NCBI RefSeq assembly: GCF_000208745.1
Contig: NC_030859.1
Location: 19,217,074 to 19,281,073, forward strand
From: Theobroma cacao
Taxonomy: Eukaryota > Streptophyta > Magnoliopsida > Malvales > Malvaceae
Direction of reading: 5' to 3'
Length of the DNA: 64,000 nt
The position numbers and the translations under genes are program-made. Below are positions 37,120-49,130 of the stretch, one piece after another. Below the pieces are notes generated by a model. The model worked only from the letters and a program-made list of their open reading frames with translations, ran no database searches and was not told where the DNA came from. Numbering within the stretch: the first letter of the stretch is position 1; the number at the start of each line of letters is the position of its first letter.

Positions 37120-38018
37120 TCATGAGTGGTTAGCATTCCGGTTATGAGTCTCTGAAGCATGCTTATCTACCTCCCTCTTCGCCATATTTCCAGCTTTCGC
37201 CACATGCATGTCCATTTCTGCCTCTGCCTCTTTTGCCTTTCTAACCTCGTGAGCAATGTTCATCCTGGCTTTGGCTAAATCTTTTTCGGCCTATATGAGA
37301 ATAGATATCATTGCAAAAAAAAAAAAAGGTTGTGATTATAGCAAAAAGGAGAAACGGAAAAGAACTTCAAAAGAGAATATAAACATGTATCGAATACGAA
37401 AAACAACCAAATCAAGAAAATCCCACTTGTTTGATGATACTAGCTAGTTAATTAATTTGTTATGAAAACAGCTTGAATTTTGCTGAATTAATGGCCATTA
37501 AGACTACTTTCCAGGTGTTTTATTTGTTTTATTAGGTTATCTGAACCTAACGAAAGCAGTTATTTCTTAGGTATGAAATATGAACTCAGATCATGAAATA
37601 AATGAAAATTTTTTAAAAGAAATTGATAAACTAAGAAAAATTATAAGGGATATTATTTTTGTACATATTTTCAAAGAAATAAATTCTTTTACTGATATTT
37701 TAGCTAAGTTCGGCGTTGCCAAATCAGAAATATTTTGTATTTGTTGTAGCATGGATTGAGGGTAGCTTTTTGTTTTCAATCTTTATATCTCAGTTAAGTT
37801 TCTAATATTCATTTTGGGATATCAATTTTGTATCAATCATCTCGTACTAATAAAACTCTTCTTTGAACGAGCAAAAAAGAAAAAAAAAATAGTTATGAAA
37901 ACCGAAAACAAATTAAACTCTAGTGCATGTATGCATTTACCTTTTCCTCGGCCTTTGCCTCAGCCTTGGCCTTTTGCATCTCGCCCATCTCGTGTAACTT
38001 TTCCTTTATTGCTTGCAT
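37120..38018 (-). CDS. small group-4 (LEA_1-type) late embryogenesis abundant protein, two exons, 82 aa
   Basis: On the minus strand, exon 1 (38,018-37,941) encodes MQAIKEKLHEMGEMQKAKAE and six further residues to AEEK. After a 650-base intron (donor AAG|gtaaat, acceptor atatag|GCC), exon 2 (37,290-37,120) encodes AEKDLAKARMNIAHE, VRKAKEAEAEMDMHVAKAG and a histidine-containing tail ending in TGA. The product is very rich in Ala, Lys, Glu and Met and lacks Cys and Trp. It should form an amphipathic helix on drying, as for LEA proteins of the LEA_1 (PF03760) group that protect membranes and proteins during desiccation. The frame is clean across the junction and no stop interrupts it. The small size makes it easy to miss in automatic annotation. 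Family call is by composition and the MQ.IKEKL / KEAEA..MHVAKAG patterns. Confidence 0.75.
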
Positions 38019-38114
38019 TTTGCTATCGACCTCACAAAATTAACCTCAAAGGAGTAGCCTGTTATTCTTCAAGCACACACAATGCCGTAGGATGAAACAA
38101 TTTCCCATCAGAAG

Positions 38115-38128
38115 CCAAATATATACAC
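38115..38128 (-). promoter_or_regulatory. TATA box of the LEA gene
   Basis: Minus-strand TGTATATATTTGG, about 100 bases before the start codon at 38,018. This leaves room for a leader of about 70 bases. Confidence 0.55.
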
Positions 38129-38429
38129 AACAAAGCAGCTGATATGTAGAGATCGCGACATCATTATGTGGTATGGAAAAATTGTGTACTCAGTCAGTGA
38201 TATATACCGTGAAATATGATGAACCATTCAACATTGCTTCAAGTCCACAAAACTCGGTCTAATTGTTTGTACCTTGAACAAGTAAAACCTTTGGTGGATC
38301 TACACTACTATTTGTCTCAAATTTATGTTTTGTTCTCTAAATGATCAATGAAATATTATTACCATATCAATTTTTCTTTGAACCTAGACTCTTTAAATTG
38401 GTTTTCAGGTATAGTTGGGATAATCAATT

Positions 38430-39955
38430 CTCATTAATACAAAGAACTAAAAAAGAGATAATCGTAATCATGAATTTTTGTCCAATGATTTTAACTGAAA
38501 TGACTCTTATTAAATTTAAATATTTAAAATACTCTAAATGTAATTGACAAGCAATTTTATTTATCATCAATTTAATAATTAATTCTTCACATAATTAACT
38601 TTTATGTTAAGCTACTAACTGTTTTAGCTTCCCTTATCATTGATTAGAAAAATTGATTCATAAACACAATGACTATACGTAAAAAGGTTAAATAAGATTA
38701 TTATTTTATATGTTGAAAATATATTTAAAAAAAATTAGCTTGTATACTTTACTTTGTAGTAGTCATCCCTTCCATGCACATGAAAAAAGTTTGGGTGGGC
38801 GGATGCTCTTTGGTTTCTATTGCATTAGCTTAGCTTTCTTTTGTCTAAATTAATTACACGAAAAATAAGAATGAAACGGTTCATAGGAAAACCATGTTCA
38901 TGTCATCTAATTGGTTCGGTGAGAAAGAATTGTTAATCTTAGTAGGGATTGGAAAGCAAATTCCTAATGATTGTAGGGAATTTATTTATTTATTTAATAC
39001 TTTTCTTACCATGCTCCATTCCTTCTTTTCCAAGTGAAAGGGTATATAAATTTATTACATTAACTATAATAATTATATTTATTATAAAAAATATTATAAA
39101 TTTATAAAAAAAAACTAATGTTTAAATTTTTCGGTTAATAAAACCCCATATTTTGCCTATGAACATTTCTTCTAACATTCTTCAATAATGGGACTATGGA
39201 AAGAAGTGCATTTTGTTGGATTTAAGTGTCCAATGAGCTTTACGAAATATTTTGAATAATTATATCATTTTTTTATACTTCCCCTACTTTATTTTTTAAT
39301 CTTATTTGATAATTTGATTTTTTTAAGTCTTATATTTAAATTAATTTTGTTAGCACAATATGAAATTTTATTATTATATAAAACTATGTGCTATGTTTTT
39401 ATTTCTTTGAAGTTACTGTGATATATATTCCTACTGCTAGTAGAGTTAATTTATTTAATAACGACTTAAAACTTAACTACGAAAAAATGTTAAAAATAAC
39501 ATGTAGTGAGTGCTAGTTTGATCTAAAACAGGACTTTTTATACCTTTCTTTATAAATTTTGATATAAATCTTTCTCATTATGTTTTATATTTCTTGAAAC
39601 ATATGACATTATGTGTTTTAACAAAATTTTTTTAAGCTATATAGTTTTGGAGTAAAATAGAATAAACAAATATTACTTAATAAATTTGTTCCTACTAAGT
39701 AAAAATCGCAAATTCACTGTTGTTGACATGTGTAAAATCACAAATTGACATATATAAAATTTGCAATTTGTGATTGAATCTTATACACATAAATGATTAT
39801 ATTACGCGTATAAATGAATGATGAAATGAGATCTCAACCATGCAAGCTAAGCCACAAGCTTATACAAACAAACAAACAAAGAGTTGTGTTAGAAAATTAT
39901 TTCTTATTACTTTCTTTTAAAAAGCTAAAAAATTGTTCCTATTGATCAGGCCTAA
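38430..39955. repeat. triplicated segment, copy A
   Basis: Matches copy B (40,797-41,861) and copy C (47,470-48,765) in the same orientation. Landmarks in order: 'attcttcacataatta', 'cccttccatgcac' with 'gtttgggtggg', 'aagaattgttaatctt', 'attccttcttttccaa', 'ggtatataaatttattaca', 'gaaattttattattatataaa', and 'aggcctaact' at the right end (A and C only). No coding region or termini of a known element. It seems to be a segmental duplication of non-coding DNA or an unclassified repeat. Confidence 0.75.
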
Positions 39956-40556
39956 CTATTTCCCTTGTCGTTTTCCTCTTTACTTTTACTTCACTGTTGC
40001 TATTAGGGATTGTAATTTTGTTCTTCTCTTTCTTCTATGCTACGTCGTTTAAGGAAGCTGAGTGTAGTGTTGTTGTGCTGTCATCGAGGAATATGTGCAC
40101 AATTCCAAAGTGCAATATTCTTTCAGTCTGTTTAATATGTCAAGTTTTTTTTTGTCATGGGTTTGAAATTTTAGTTAAATTTCTTGCGACGCTATAGTCT
40201 TATGTTTGGAAGATTAAGTAAGCTTGATGTATGGGAGTATTTGATATTCTTACGGAAGAGTAAAGAATAAGTATGAGAAAGAGATTTGAGAGAATAAATA
40301 AATATTATTACTTCAGAGTGAAAAATAAAGTATTTAAGATTTATGCAAAGAAAATAAATTGCTTGATGAAAATAAAAGACTATTTATGATTATTTATAGT
40401 GTGATAGTTCTTCTTAACCTACTTGATGTGCAAGTAAATTAAAATAAGGAAATAATCTAATTTAGATTTTCTTAAAATGCAAGAAAAATAAATGAATAAC
40501 TAAGGAAAAAAAAAAAATCTCCACTAACTTGTTCAGAAAGTATCCAACCCTAATAC
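39956..40556. other. spacer between triplicated copies A and B
   Basis: No gene. The part at about 40,215-40,505 could be an LTR of a minus-strand element, since the following bases (40,506-40,535) read as a polypurine-like 'agttagtggagattt' on that strand. I found no second LTR. Confidence 0.3.
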
Positions 40557-40796
40557 ATCAACCCATGTTCTTCAGACCCCATGCAGCCCTTGCGGCTCCT
40601 CTATTGTAGTCCCCTGTGTGTGCAGCCTGCGTGCGTGGCGCTTGGATCGCCGGTGTGCAGGACGCACAGCTTGTAGATGGGCGGGGTTCACAGCTCGCAG
40701 GTGCGCACCCTGCATGTGTGGCATGCATGACTCCCTTCTCTTGTGCGGCACCTAAGTTTTAGGCGCACACTTGAGTCTGTAGCAGAAGGCCCACGT
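40557..40796. other. GC-rich tract of unknown origin in AT-rich surroundings
   Basis: About 240 bases with markedly higher GC content and repeated GCGCAC / GTGTGC / TGCATG words, flanked abruptly by AT-rich sequence on both sides. No open frame of note. It may be internal sequence of a non-autonomous retroelement. Confidence 0.45.
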
Positions 40797-41861
40797 TAAT
40801 ACAAAGTATTAAAAAAGAGAAAATCGTAATGATGAATTGTTGTCTAATAATTCTAATTGAAATGACTTGAATTATATTTATGTATTTAAAATATTTTAAA
40901 TTTAATTGACATATGATTTTATTTTATCATCAATTTAATGATTAATTCTTCACATAATTAACTTTTATATTATGCTACTAACCTCAATGAATATATGTAC
41001 GAAGATTAAATAAGATTATTATTTTATATATCGAAAGTAAATTTTTTTAAAAAATTAGCTTGAATACTTTACTATCTAGTAGTGATCCCTTCCATGCACG
41101 TGAAAGAAGTTTGGGTGGGTGGATGCTTTTTGGTTTCTATTGCATTACCTTAGCTTTCTTTTGTTCATGTCATCTAATGGGTCCGGTGAGAAAGAATTGT
41201 TAATCTTAGTAGGGATTGGAAAGCAAATTCCTAATGATTGTTGGGAATTTATTTTATTTATTTAAGACTTTTCTTTCTATGCTCCATTCCTTCTTTTCCA
41301 AATGAAAGGGTATATAAATTTATTACATTAACTATAATAATTTTATTTAATATAAAAATTATTATAAATTATAAAAAAATAAACTAATCTTTAAATTTGT
41401 TGGTTAACAAAATCCCATAGTTTCCCTATGAACATTTCTTCTAACATTCTTCAATAATGGGAGTATGGAAAGACGTGCATTTTGTCGGATTTAATTGCCC
41501 AAATGACTTTAGTAATTGATTATGACAAATTTTGAGTAATTATATCATTTTTTTATACTTTCTCTACTTAATTTTTTAATCTTATTTGATAATTTGATTT
41601 TTTTTAGTACTTAGATTGAAATTAATTTTGTTAGCATGGTATGAAATTTTATTATTATATAAAGTTATGTGATATATTTTTTATTCTCTGAAGTTATTTT
41701 GATATATGTTCTGAATTACTGCTAATAGAGTTAATTTATTTAATTACGACCTAAAACTTAACTACCAAAAAATGTTAAGTGAGTGTTAGTTTTATCTAAA
41801 AAAGGACTTTTTAAATTTTTGTGTAAAAAAAATCTTTAATTTGAAACTAAACGAATATATA
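40797..41861. repeat. triplicated segment, copy B (right end truncated)
   Basis: Aligns with copy A from its left end, with an internal loss of about 45 bases near 40,980. It becomes unalignable near 41,830, just before the solo LTR. The sequence right of the LTR does not resume the copy. Confidence 0.7.
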
Positions 41862-42322
41862 AAAATTGTCGTAACGTGCGGGTCCGGGAACCCGACCGCC
41901 AGACGCGAGTGAAAACTCACTAAAAATTAGGTTAAAATTAGGAGTCGCCACTAATCTGTTTTAATAGATGCGATTGGCCACCCATTGACTCGATTCTAAT
42001 CGATGAAAAGTTAAATTAATTTTAAGTCCACCGAAAAGAATCTTAAACTAGTCTATGATTTTCTAGATCTAGGCTCGGGAGTACGGTTACGCCCGAGAAA
42101 GGATTAGCACCCCCGGGACGCCTGTTCCATGAACGGTACCATTTTTAGATTATCCTATTAGGCTTTAATTTTTAATTTCACTATATTTCCTTAGTTATTA
42201 TTCTCTTATTTTATCTCCGATTTAACCTAAAATGGAATGCAAATGTGAGGCAAGATGAAATGCATGGCGTGAGATAAAAAAATACCGGACGAATAACTTT
42301 TTATCGAGGATATTTTCCCGAA

Positions 42323-42610
42323 TCCGCCCATCATACTGGTGGGACTCGGGGTAACCTCTCACCTAGAGAATTATCTGAGAAATTTACCTTCGCAAATTCG
42401 ACGAATAATTCCCGTCATCGGAGTTATCATACGTTTTTCTTTAAAACTAATGTTTTCGTGCATAATGAACCTAATACAAGTCAAAAGCCTTTTATTAAAA
42501 ATGTTTCTCGAGCCCTCCCATCATACTGGTGGGACTCGGGGACATCTTTTCACCTAGAAAACTTTTTGAGAAATACTCGCCTTCGCAAAATCTTCGAAAA
42601 ATCCCATCAT
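42323..42610 (+). repeat. direct repeat within the solo LTR
   Basis: The phrase 'cccatcatactggtgggact' and the following 'cacctagaraa' plus 'ttcgcaaa' occur at about 42,327-42,400 and again at 42,518-42,592. This is a tandem pair of about 190-base units. Confidence 0.7.
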
Positions 42611-42664
42611 CGGGGCTTAAACTCGACAACAGAAATATTTATATGCAATGATATGCATGATGCA

Positions 42665-43432
42665 ATATATATATATATATATATATNNNNNNNNNNNNNN
42701 NNNNNNNNNNNNNNNNNNNNNNNNNNNNNNNNNNNNNNNNNNNNNNNNNNNNNNNNNNNNNNNNNNNNNNNNNNNNNNNNNNNNNNNNNNNNNNNNNNNN
42801 NNNNNNNNNNNNNNNNNNNNNNNNNNNNNNNNNNNNNNNNNNNNNNNNNNNNNNNNNNNNNNNNNNNNNNNNNNNNNNNNNNNNNNNNNNNNNNNNNNNN
42901 NNNNNNNNNNNNNNNNNNNNNNNNNNNNNNNNNNNNNNNNNNNNNNNNNNNNNNNNNNNNNNNNNNNNNNNNNNNNNNNNNNNNNNNNNNNNNNNNNNNN
43001 NNNNNNNNNNNNNNNNNNNNNNNNNNNNNNNNNNNNNNNNNNNNNNNNNNNNNNNNNNNNNNNNNNNNNNNNNNNNNNNNNNNNNNNNNNNNNNNNNNNN
43101 NNNNNNNNNNNNNNNNNNNNNNNNNNNNNNNNNNNNNNNNNNNNNNNNNNNNNNNNNNNNNNNNNNNNNNNNNNNNNNNNNNNNNNNNNNNNNNNNNNNN
43201 NNNNNNNNNNNNNNNNNNNNNNNNNNNNNNNNNNNNNNNNNNNNNNNNNNNNNNNNNNNNNNNNNNNNNNNNNNNNNNNNNNNNNNNNNNNNNNNNNNNN
43301 NNNNNNNNNNNNNNNNNNNNNNNNNNNNNNNNNNNNNNNNNNNNNNNNNNNNNNNNNNNNNNNNNNNNNNNNNNNNNNNNNNNNNNNNNNNNNNNNNNNN
43401 NNNNNNNNNNNNNNNNNNNNNNNNNNNNNNNN
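42665..43432. other. AT microsatellite running into an assembly gap (N x 746)
   Basis: An AT dinucleotide run begins at about 42,665 and N fill covers 42,687-43,432. Any open frame drawn across it is an artefact. Confidence 0.98.
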
Positions 43433-44080
43433 GGTGTTAAATTAAACAATTATGCTATTTTAGTTCTCTCCTCAATTGTACTCCTCTCTCTCTATTTTAT
43501 ACAAAGCTATATTATTATTATTTACTATTTATTATTTTTTTATTAAATGTTCATTTATTTCCCCATATGTATTTTTATTGTTGGACCTATTCTTATAACT
43601 AAATGACTTTTCTACCTAATTTTGCTATTATTTATTACATAAATATATATTTATTTTACTTTCTCCATTTTTTTTGCATATATATTTAAAAAATTTTATT
43701 TTCATCCTTATCTATTTTTATATATATTTTTATTCACTTTATATGTTTTTTCTTGTCATTTGATAATTTTAAATTTTTATTTTATTTTATTTATATATAT
43801 TTTATCTTTTATTCTAATTTTAAAAAAACTAATTATCTTTCTATCTAAACAATGGGCCAAGCACACCACAAAAACGAATCAAAAGAAAAAAGGAATTTAC
43901 TTGTCGTGGGCTAAGAGCGGCCCCAAGATAGTCGGTCTTCTCCAAGCTTCGGTCCACTTGGTATCCCGCAAGGTGACTCCCCAGCTATCAAAACGGCATC
44001 GTTCAGTGTGATAAGGATAGGCTCCCCCACAAGCTAGGAACGACGTTGTTTAGGGACCTCTACGCCCTTACTATATAAGC

Positions 44081-44170
44081 TCCTTTTTCTCCTCCTCTCT
44101 TCATTTCTTCTCTTTCAGTTTCTCTCTCTAAAGACCCTACTCTCTCCCTTCTCTCTACAAACCGCCGGCC
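44081..44170 (+). promoter_or_regulatory. TATA box and CT-rich leader antisense to the LTR
   Basis: CTATATAAGC (44,080-44,089) is followed by about 80 bases of almost pure C/T. This is the layout of a plant core promoter with a pyrimidine-rich leader, but on the strand opposite to the LTR's own direction. Downstream frames (44,320-44,870) are open but show no recognisable domain. Confidence 0.4.
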
Positions 44171-44883
44171 AACCCAATGGTTAGCTCTCTCCCAAACCGG
44201 CAACGTCTTTCTTGCGCCGGTCGGCTGTCTCTTTCCTGGGATAGCTCGAACCTTTCTCCTCTCACTTTCCTTCCTTTCACCAACCTCCCGAAAACTCTTC
44301 TTCTCTGTCGGCGCCAACCGTGCCACCAGATCTGACCCCCTTAACACCGCTCGATCTGATCTCCAGATCTCTCTTAATCGTCGACCGGTCGACTCTCTCT
44401 CTTTCCCTAAGATCGACGACCGTTCAGATCTCCCCTAAACAACCCTCTTCTATGCCCACCAGTAACCCGAATCTCACTCTCTCTCTCTGGCGATCGGCTT
44501 TCCCCTCCTCTCATTATGCATTTTTTATTATTTTTTTGTATCTCTTTTCTGATTTTTTTTTGGATTGTTGTGGCTACTAGAGGTTAGGATTTTTGATTTT
44601 TCTCTAGGGTTTTTGAATTGTAGGTTTCGGGTCCCCTTATTGCTACAGTGCCCCTCCCCTTTATACCCAGTTCCTGGGCTCTGGAGGGGGCACCCTCCAC
44701 TACCCTACCAGAAGCGAATTTTTCGCATCTGGCAGAGTGAGGGAGGTGCCTGGCAGGGTGAGTCCGCACCCTGCCAGTTGTACCTCTCTCCACCCTTTTT
44801 TTCATTTTTTCTTTATTATTTTTATTTTTTAATTCATTTTTTTGTTTATGATTTTTGTTATAATTTTTAGTGTCTACAAAAAT

Positions 44884-46690
44884 GAAAAAAAATTAAATTT
44901 GGCTAAGTATAATTAAATCAATTTGCAAAGTAACTTATACCAAAATGAAAAGCTTTATTAATCTTCCATGAAATTCAAGTATTTACTTGAATGGATATCC
45001 AAATAGATATGCTTACCTCTCTTTAACTATGAATTTAACCCAACAGAAAGGTTCGAAAATAGTTCTAGGTACATTATTATCAAGGAAGTCTGGAGTCAAA
45101 AAATAGACTCCAGGAGATGTCCATAAAAATTGAAAATTCAAAAGTAGTTGCTTTTGTAGAAATTCTTCAGGATATAAGAGGTGCCTTCATCCTTGGTGTC
45201 CACATCCTGAGCAAGCCCTTGACGACTGGCCGATAATGTGCTCGACTCTTCCATACGCTTAAAGAGTAGTAGCAAATCTATTATCAAGAAAATGGAAACA
45301 CTATTTTAATATAATTGTCACCCCAAATATTAGCATGTACAGCATCACAGCTCATTCCAAGCAAAGTTCTTTACCATAATGTCAGTGTAGGTTGAAATCG
45401 AGTTTTTTAAAATTTTAACATAAATATATAAAAATAATGATAAATAAACATAATATTTATCATAAAATACAAAAAAAAATAAGTATTTAGATGTTCTTTT
45501 TTAAAAGAGTTTAAAGTAATTTGTATATCTCAAAAATGGTTAGCCATTATTTTCAAATGAAACTAATGATTCCGACAAATAAATAAAATGTTAACATAAC
45601 AAGAAAATATTAAAGTAAATACGTAAGAATAAAAATAAAAATATACAACATTTAATAAAAAATGAGTAAAAAATATTGTAATCAAGTTAATATTTAAACT
45701 ATGATAATTATAATTATAATAGAGACTAAGAATAAGTATAAGTTCCTAATAAATAACGTAAACAAGTAAGATGATAACATAACTAGTTGAAATTAAATTT
45801 TCTAAGATTAAATTTTATATTTGATCTAAATAATTTTAATGATCTTCTAGCATTAATGTCAAATTTTTTTCTCTTCAAGCCTTACTCAGTTGCAATGCTG
45901 TCTTGGCCTTTATCAAAACTTAAAAGGACCTTTTACAATAGTATTTCGTAAGCATTTAATTAAAAGCTAAAAGATGAAAGATTGGTTCAATTCATTAATT
46001 TGTTTGTCTTTTACAGTAAAATAATTTAGGATAAATTATGCAATTAGTTTTTATATTTTGTCAAGATTTTGTTTTAATCCCTGTATGATAGTTTTTAAAA
46101 ATTAAATGTTTATATTTTTTGAAATTAACAATGTCAGTCTAAGTATTTTTTCTTTTTTTTGAAAATTGGTGTTTTAGTGATGAGAAAAGCTAAGACGCCA
46201 TGAGGAGTCTTACTGAATTGTGGTAAAAGACTCCTTTTTGAAATAGAAGCTAGCTTTCAGAAAGAGCCTGAGCAGTACAAAAGCAAAAGAGCTGCTCAAA
46301 AAGCATCAACCGTGGCAAATCATGTTTGGACCAGCTTTTATCTCCAAAGCCTGATCCATAATATCAATGTTGCACTATGTTTTTGATTTCATTTTTTCTC
46401 ACAGACTCAATACATTCTTAGAAGCTATGCTTGGATTTACTAGTGAAATCCTCTTATGGACATGGTGGCTGAATGATAAAATCTTGTGAGTTATTGAAGA
46501 TCCACTTCTTTTTCCCGAATTAATCTGTGCTGCAATTACTGTGCACAAGTTCTGAGGATTTTGAACAATGTGGGAGAGAGAGAAAATTGCTAAATCACTC
46601 TTTGAATTTTCTTAGTATGACCCAAAAGCATTTGCTAATTTATTGACACACCAACCTCTTCAATCCATCATCGTTTTAGAATTTCATGGA
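44884..46690. other. mostly gene-free stretch with exon-like and MITE-like fragments
   Basis: On the minus strand at about 45,280-45,140 a frame reads LLLFKRMEESSTLSASRQGL and continues to a TGA, preceded by a plausible AG acceptor (ataatag). It looks like a terminal exon but I cannot name it. At 46,028-46,170 there is a 'ggataaattatgcaattag' stretch, typical of one arm of a MITE. No complete gene. Confidence 0.3.
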
Positions 46691-46694
46691 TGCC

Positions 46695-47470
46695 ATCCTC
46701 TCTGGGGAGTATAAGTTCAATGTTGACGGTTTAGTCAAAGACAAGTTAGGTCCCATAGGCTGCGGAGGCATGCTTCGCTACTCCAATGGGCTCATTGTTG
46801 GCATTTTTTCAGCCCACTCGGACTGCATGATTCAAACTACGCTGAGTTGATGGCTATTCTCAAAGCTTTGTGACTTTTTGCAGCCTCACCCTAGCAAACT
46901 GCCCCCTAACCATTGAGTTGGACGCCAGAGTTGCCCTATCATGGGTTAACTCTATCGAGCAACGCCCTTGGGATAAATAGCACATTTTCAATGAGCTAGA
47001 TTTATTGTGCATCTTATTTGATACAATGTCTTTTACCCATATCTTTAGAGAAGACAATTGTTTTGCAGACTTTTTGGCAAGGTATGGTGTCGATCAACTT
47101 TCTTTATTTTATGCTTGGTGGTGATGATCATTGCATTATGTTTGCGCAGTTCATTGTGCCCTTGCTGCTCTCTTAATCCTCAGTCTCTCTTTTCATGTCT
47201 CAACTCTTTGCAGGATCCATCATATTTACTGGGGTAATGCTCTTGGAAATGCGGTATATTAAGTCGTTTATGCCTGGTGTTGTATTAGTGGCTTCTGTAT
47301 TGTGTTATTGAGGTGCTGCTTTGTCTTTTTGTGGGCTCCCTATTTTGATTTTTGAGGAAACAGGCTGTTTCTTGCACTGTTGCTCGTAGATGCTTGTACC
47401 CAGGGCCTTCAAGGCCGACCCTTTTGTAACTGTTGTCTGATTAATGAAACTTTTGATTGGCTGAGAAAAA
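46695..47470 (+). mobile_element. 5'-truncated LINE with C-terminal RNase H domain
   Basis: The + strand reads EYKFNVDG, then GPIGCGGMLRYSNGLIVGIFS, then after frameshifts YAELMAILKAL, IELDARVALSWVNS and a final FREDNCFADFLARYG. This is the RVT_3-type RNase H found at the end of plant L1 ORF2. In-frame stops and at least one frameshift are present. The 3' tail ends 'ttaatgaaacttttgatt...gagaaaaa' close to 47,470, consistent with a LINE 3' end with a short A tail. Copy C of the triplicated segment starts immediately after. Confidence 0.75.
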
Positions 47471-48765
47471 TAAATTCTTCACATAATTAATTTTTATGTA
47501 ATGCTACTAACCTGTTTTTGCTTCCCTTATCATTGATTAGAAAAATTGGCTCCTAAACGCAATGAATATATGTACAAAGATTAAATAAGAGTGTTATAGA
47601 TCGAAAGTAAATTGTTTTTTTTTTTTAAAAAAATTTAGCTTGAATACTTTACTATCCCTTCCATGCACGTGAAAAAAGTTTGGGTGGGCGGATTCTCTTT
47701 GGTTTCTATCGCATTGGCTTAGCTTTCTTTTGTTTAAATTAATTAAAAGAAAAATAAGAGTGAAAAAGTTCAGAGGAAAACCATGTTCATGTCATCTAAT
47801 TGGTTCGGTGAGAAAGAATTGTTTATCTTAGTATGGATTGGAAAGCAATCCCTAATGATTGTAGGCAATTTATTTTATTTATTTAAGACTTTTCTTACGA
47901 TACTCCATTCCTTCTTTTCCAAGTGTAAGGGTATATAAATTTATTACATTAACTATAATAATTATTATGATAAAAAATAAACTAATCTTTAAATTTTTGG
48001 GTTAATAAAACTCCTAGTTTGCCTATCAACATTTCTTTTAACATTCTCCAATAATGGAAGGTATGGAAAGACGTGCATTTTGTCGGATTTAAGTGCCCAA
48101 AGGACTTTACCAATTCATTACGACAATTTTTGATTGTTAATGTCTGCTTTTTAGACTTTCTCTACTTAATATTTTGATCTTATTTGAAATTTGATTTTTT
48201 TTAATTTAAACTAATTTTGTTAGCACGATATGAAATTTTATTATTATATAAAGTTATGTGATATGTATTTTATTCTTTGAGGTNTAAATTATTTAATTAC
48301 GACCTAAAACTTAACTATGAAAAATGTTAAAAACAACATGTAAGTGACTGTTAGTTTATCTAAAAGAGGACTTTTTATTCTTTTCTTTTTAAATTTTTAT
48401 ATAAATCTTTCTGATTGTGTTTTTTTTTGAAACATTTGACATTATGTCTTCCAACAAAATTTGTTTTAAGTTATATAAATAGAATAAACAAAGATACTTA
48501 ATAATTTTGTTCTTACTAAGTAAAAATCGTGATTTCATTCATCTTGACATATGTAAAATCACGAATTGACAAATACAAAATTCACAATACGTGATTGAAT
48601 CTTACACATGCAAATGATTATCATAATAAACGTATAAATAAGTAATGAAATGAGATCCCAAAGCATATATAAACAAACAAAATGTTGTGCTAGAAAATTA
48701 TTTTATATTACTTTCTTAAAGAAAAAATAAAAAAAATTATTCCTTTTCATTAGGCCTAACTGAAA
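47470..48765. repeat. triplicated segment, copy C
   Basis: Third copy, aligned with A through to the 'aggcctaact' right end. It begins at 'attcttcacataatta', directly after the LINE tail. A single N lies at 48,284 where about 20-30 bases present in A and B are missing. Confidence 0.7.
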
Positions 48766-49130
48766 AACATGCGAAGTATATTCTTCACATAATGTAGACG
48801 CATGCATTAATTCCCTAAACGTAAATTTTTCTTTTATAATTACCACATTTTTCATTATCTTATATTTTTCATTTTATATGAAAAAAAAAAGATTCAAACT
48901 TTGCTTTTACTCTAATCTTTGAATAAAGGGAGCATGCACCAATTACTAAGTTAAAAACTTAAGGTGCTTTGCTTTCTTATTATTTGAATATTACTTTTTG
49001 TTATTGTATTCTAATTTAATTGAATCTTCTCACTATTTTATCTAATTTTTAAACAAATTTAAACATGTGGAAAAGCTTTTTGTGCAATACTTTAATTAAA
49101 AATTTACGAAAAAGTAAACATTGTCAAGTT
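48766..49130. other. gene-free stretch
   Basis: AT-rich; nothing supported. Confidence 0.5.

Larger units (their letters stand above)
41867..44878 (-). mobile_element. solo Gypsy-type LTR (about 3 kb), containing an assembly gap
   Basis: Minus-strand start TGTAGACACTAAAA (44,878) and end GTTACGACA (41,867), flanked by a perfect 5-base duplication AAAAT (41,862-41,866 and 44,879-44,883). On the minus strand the end region has GGGGGTGCTAATCC, GCGTAACCGTACTCCCGAGCC and TGGCGACTCC. These parallel the end of the 19,830-26,346 element, so the two belong to related families. Only one LTR and no internal region are present. Length is inexact because of 746 N inside. Confidence 0.82.

Noticed and set aside
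40215..40505. LTR of a minus-strand element beside the GC-rich tract
   Set aside because: A purine tract is plausible, but there is no TG/CA border, second LTR or target duplication.
42458..43546. Open frames of 265-362 codons on both strands
   Set aside because: They are read through 746 N bases of an assembly gap and carry no information.
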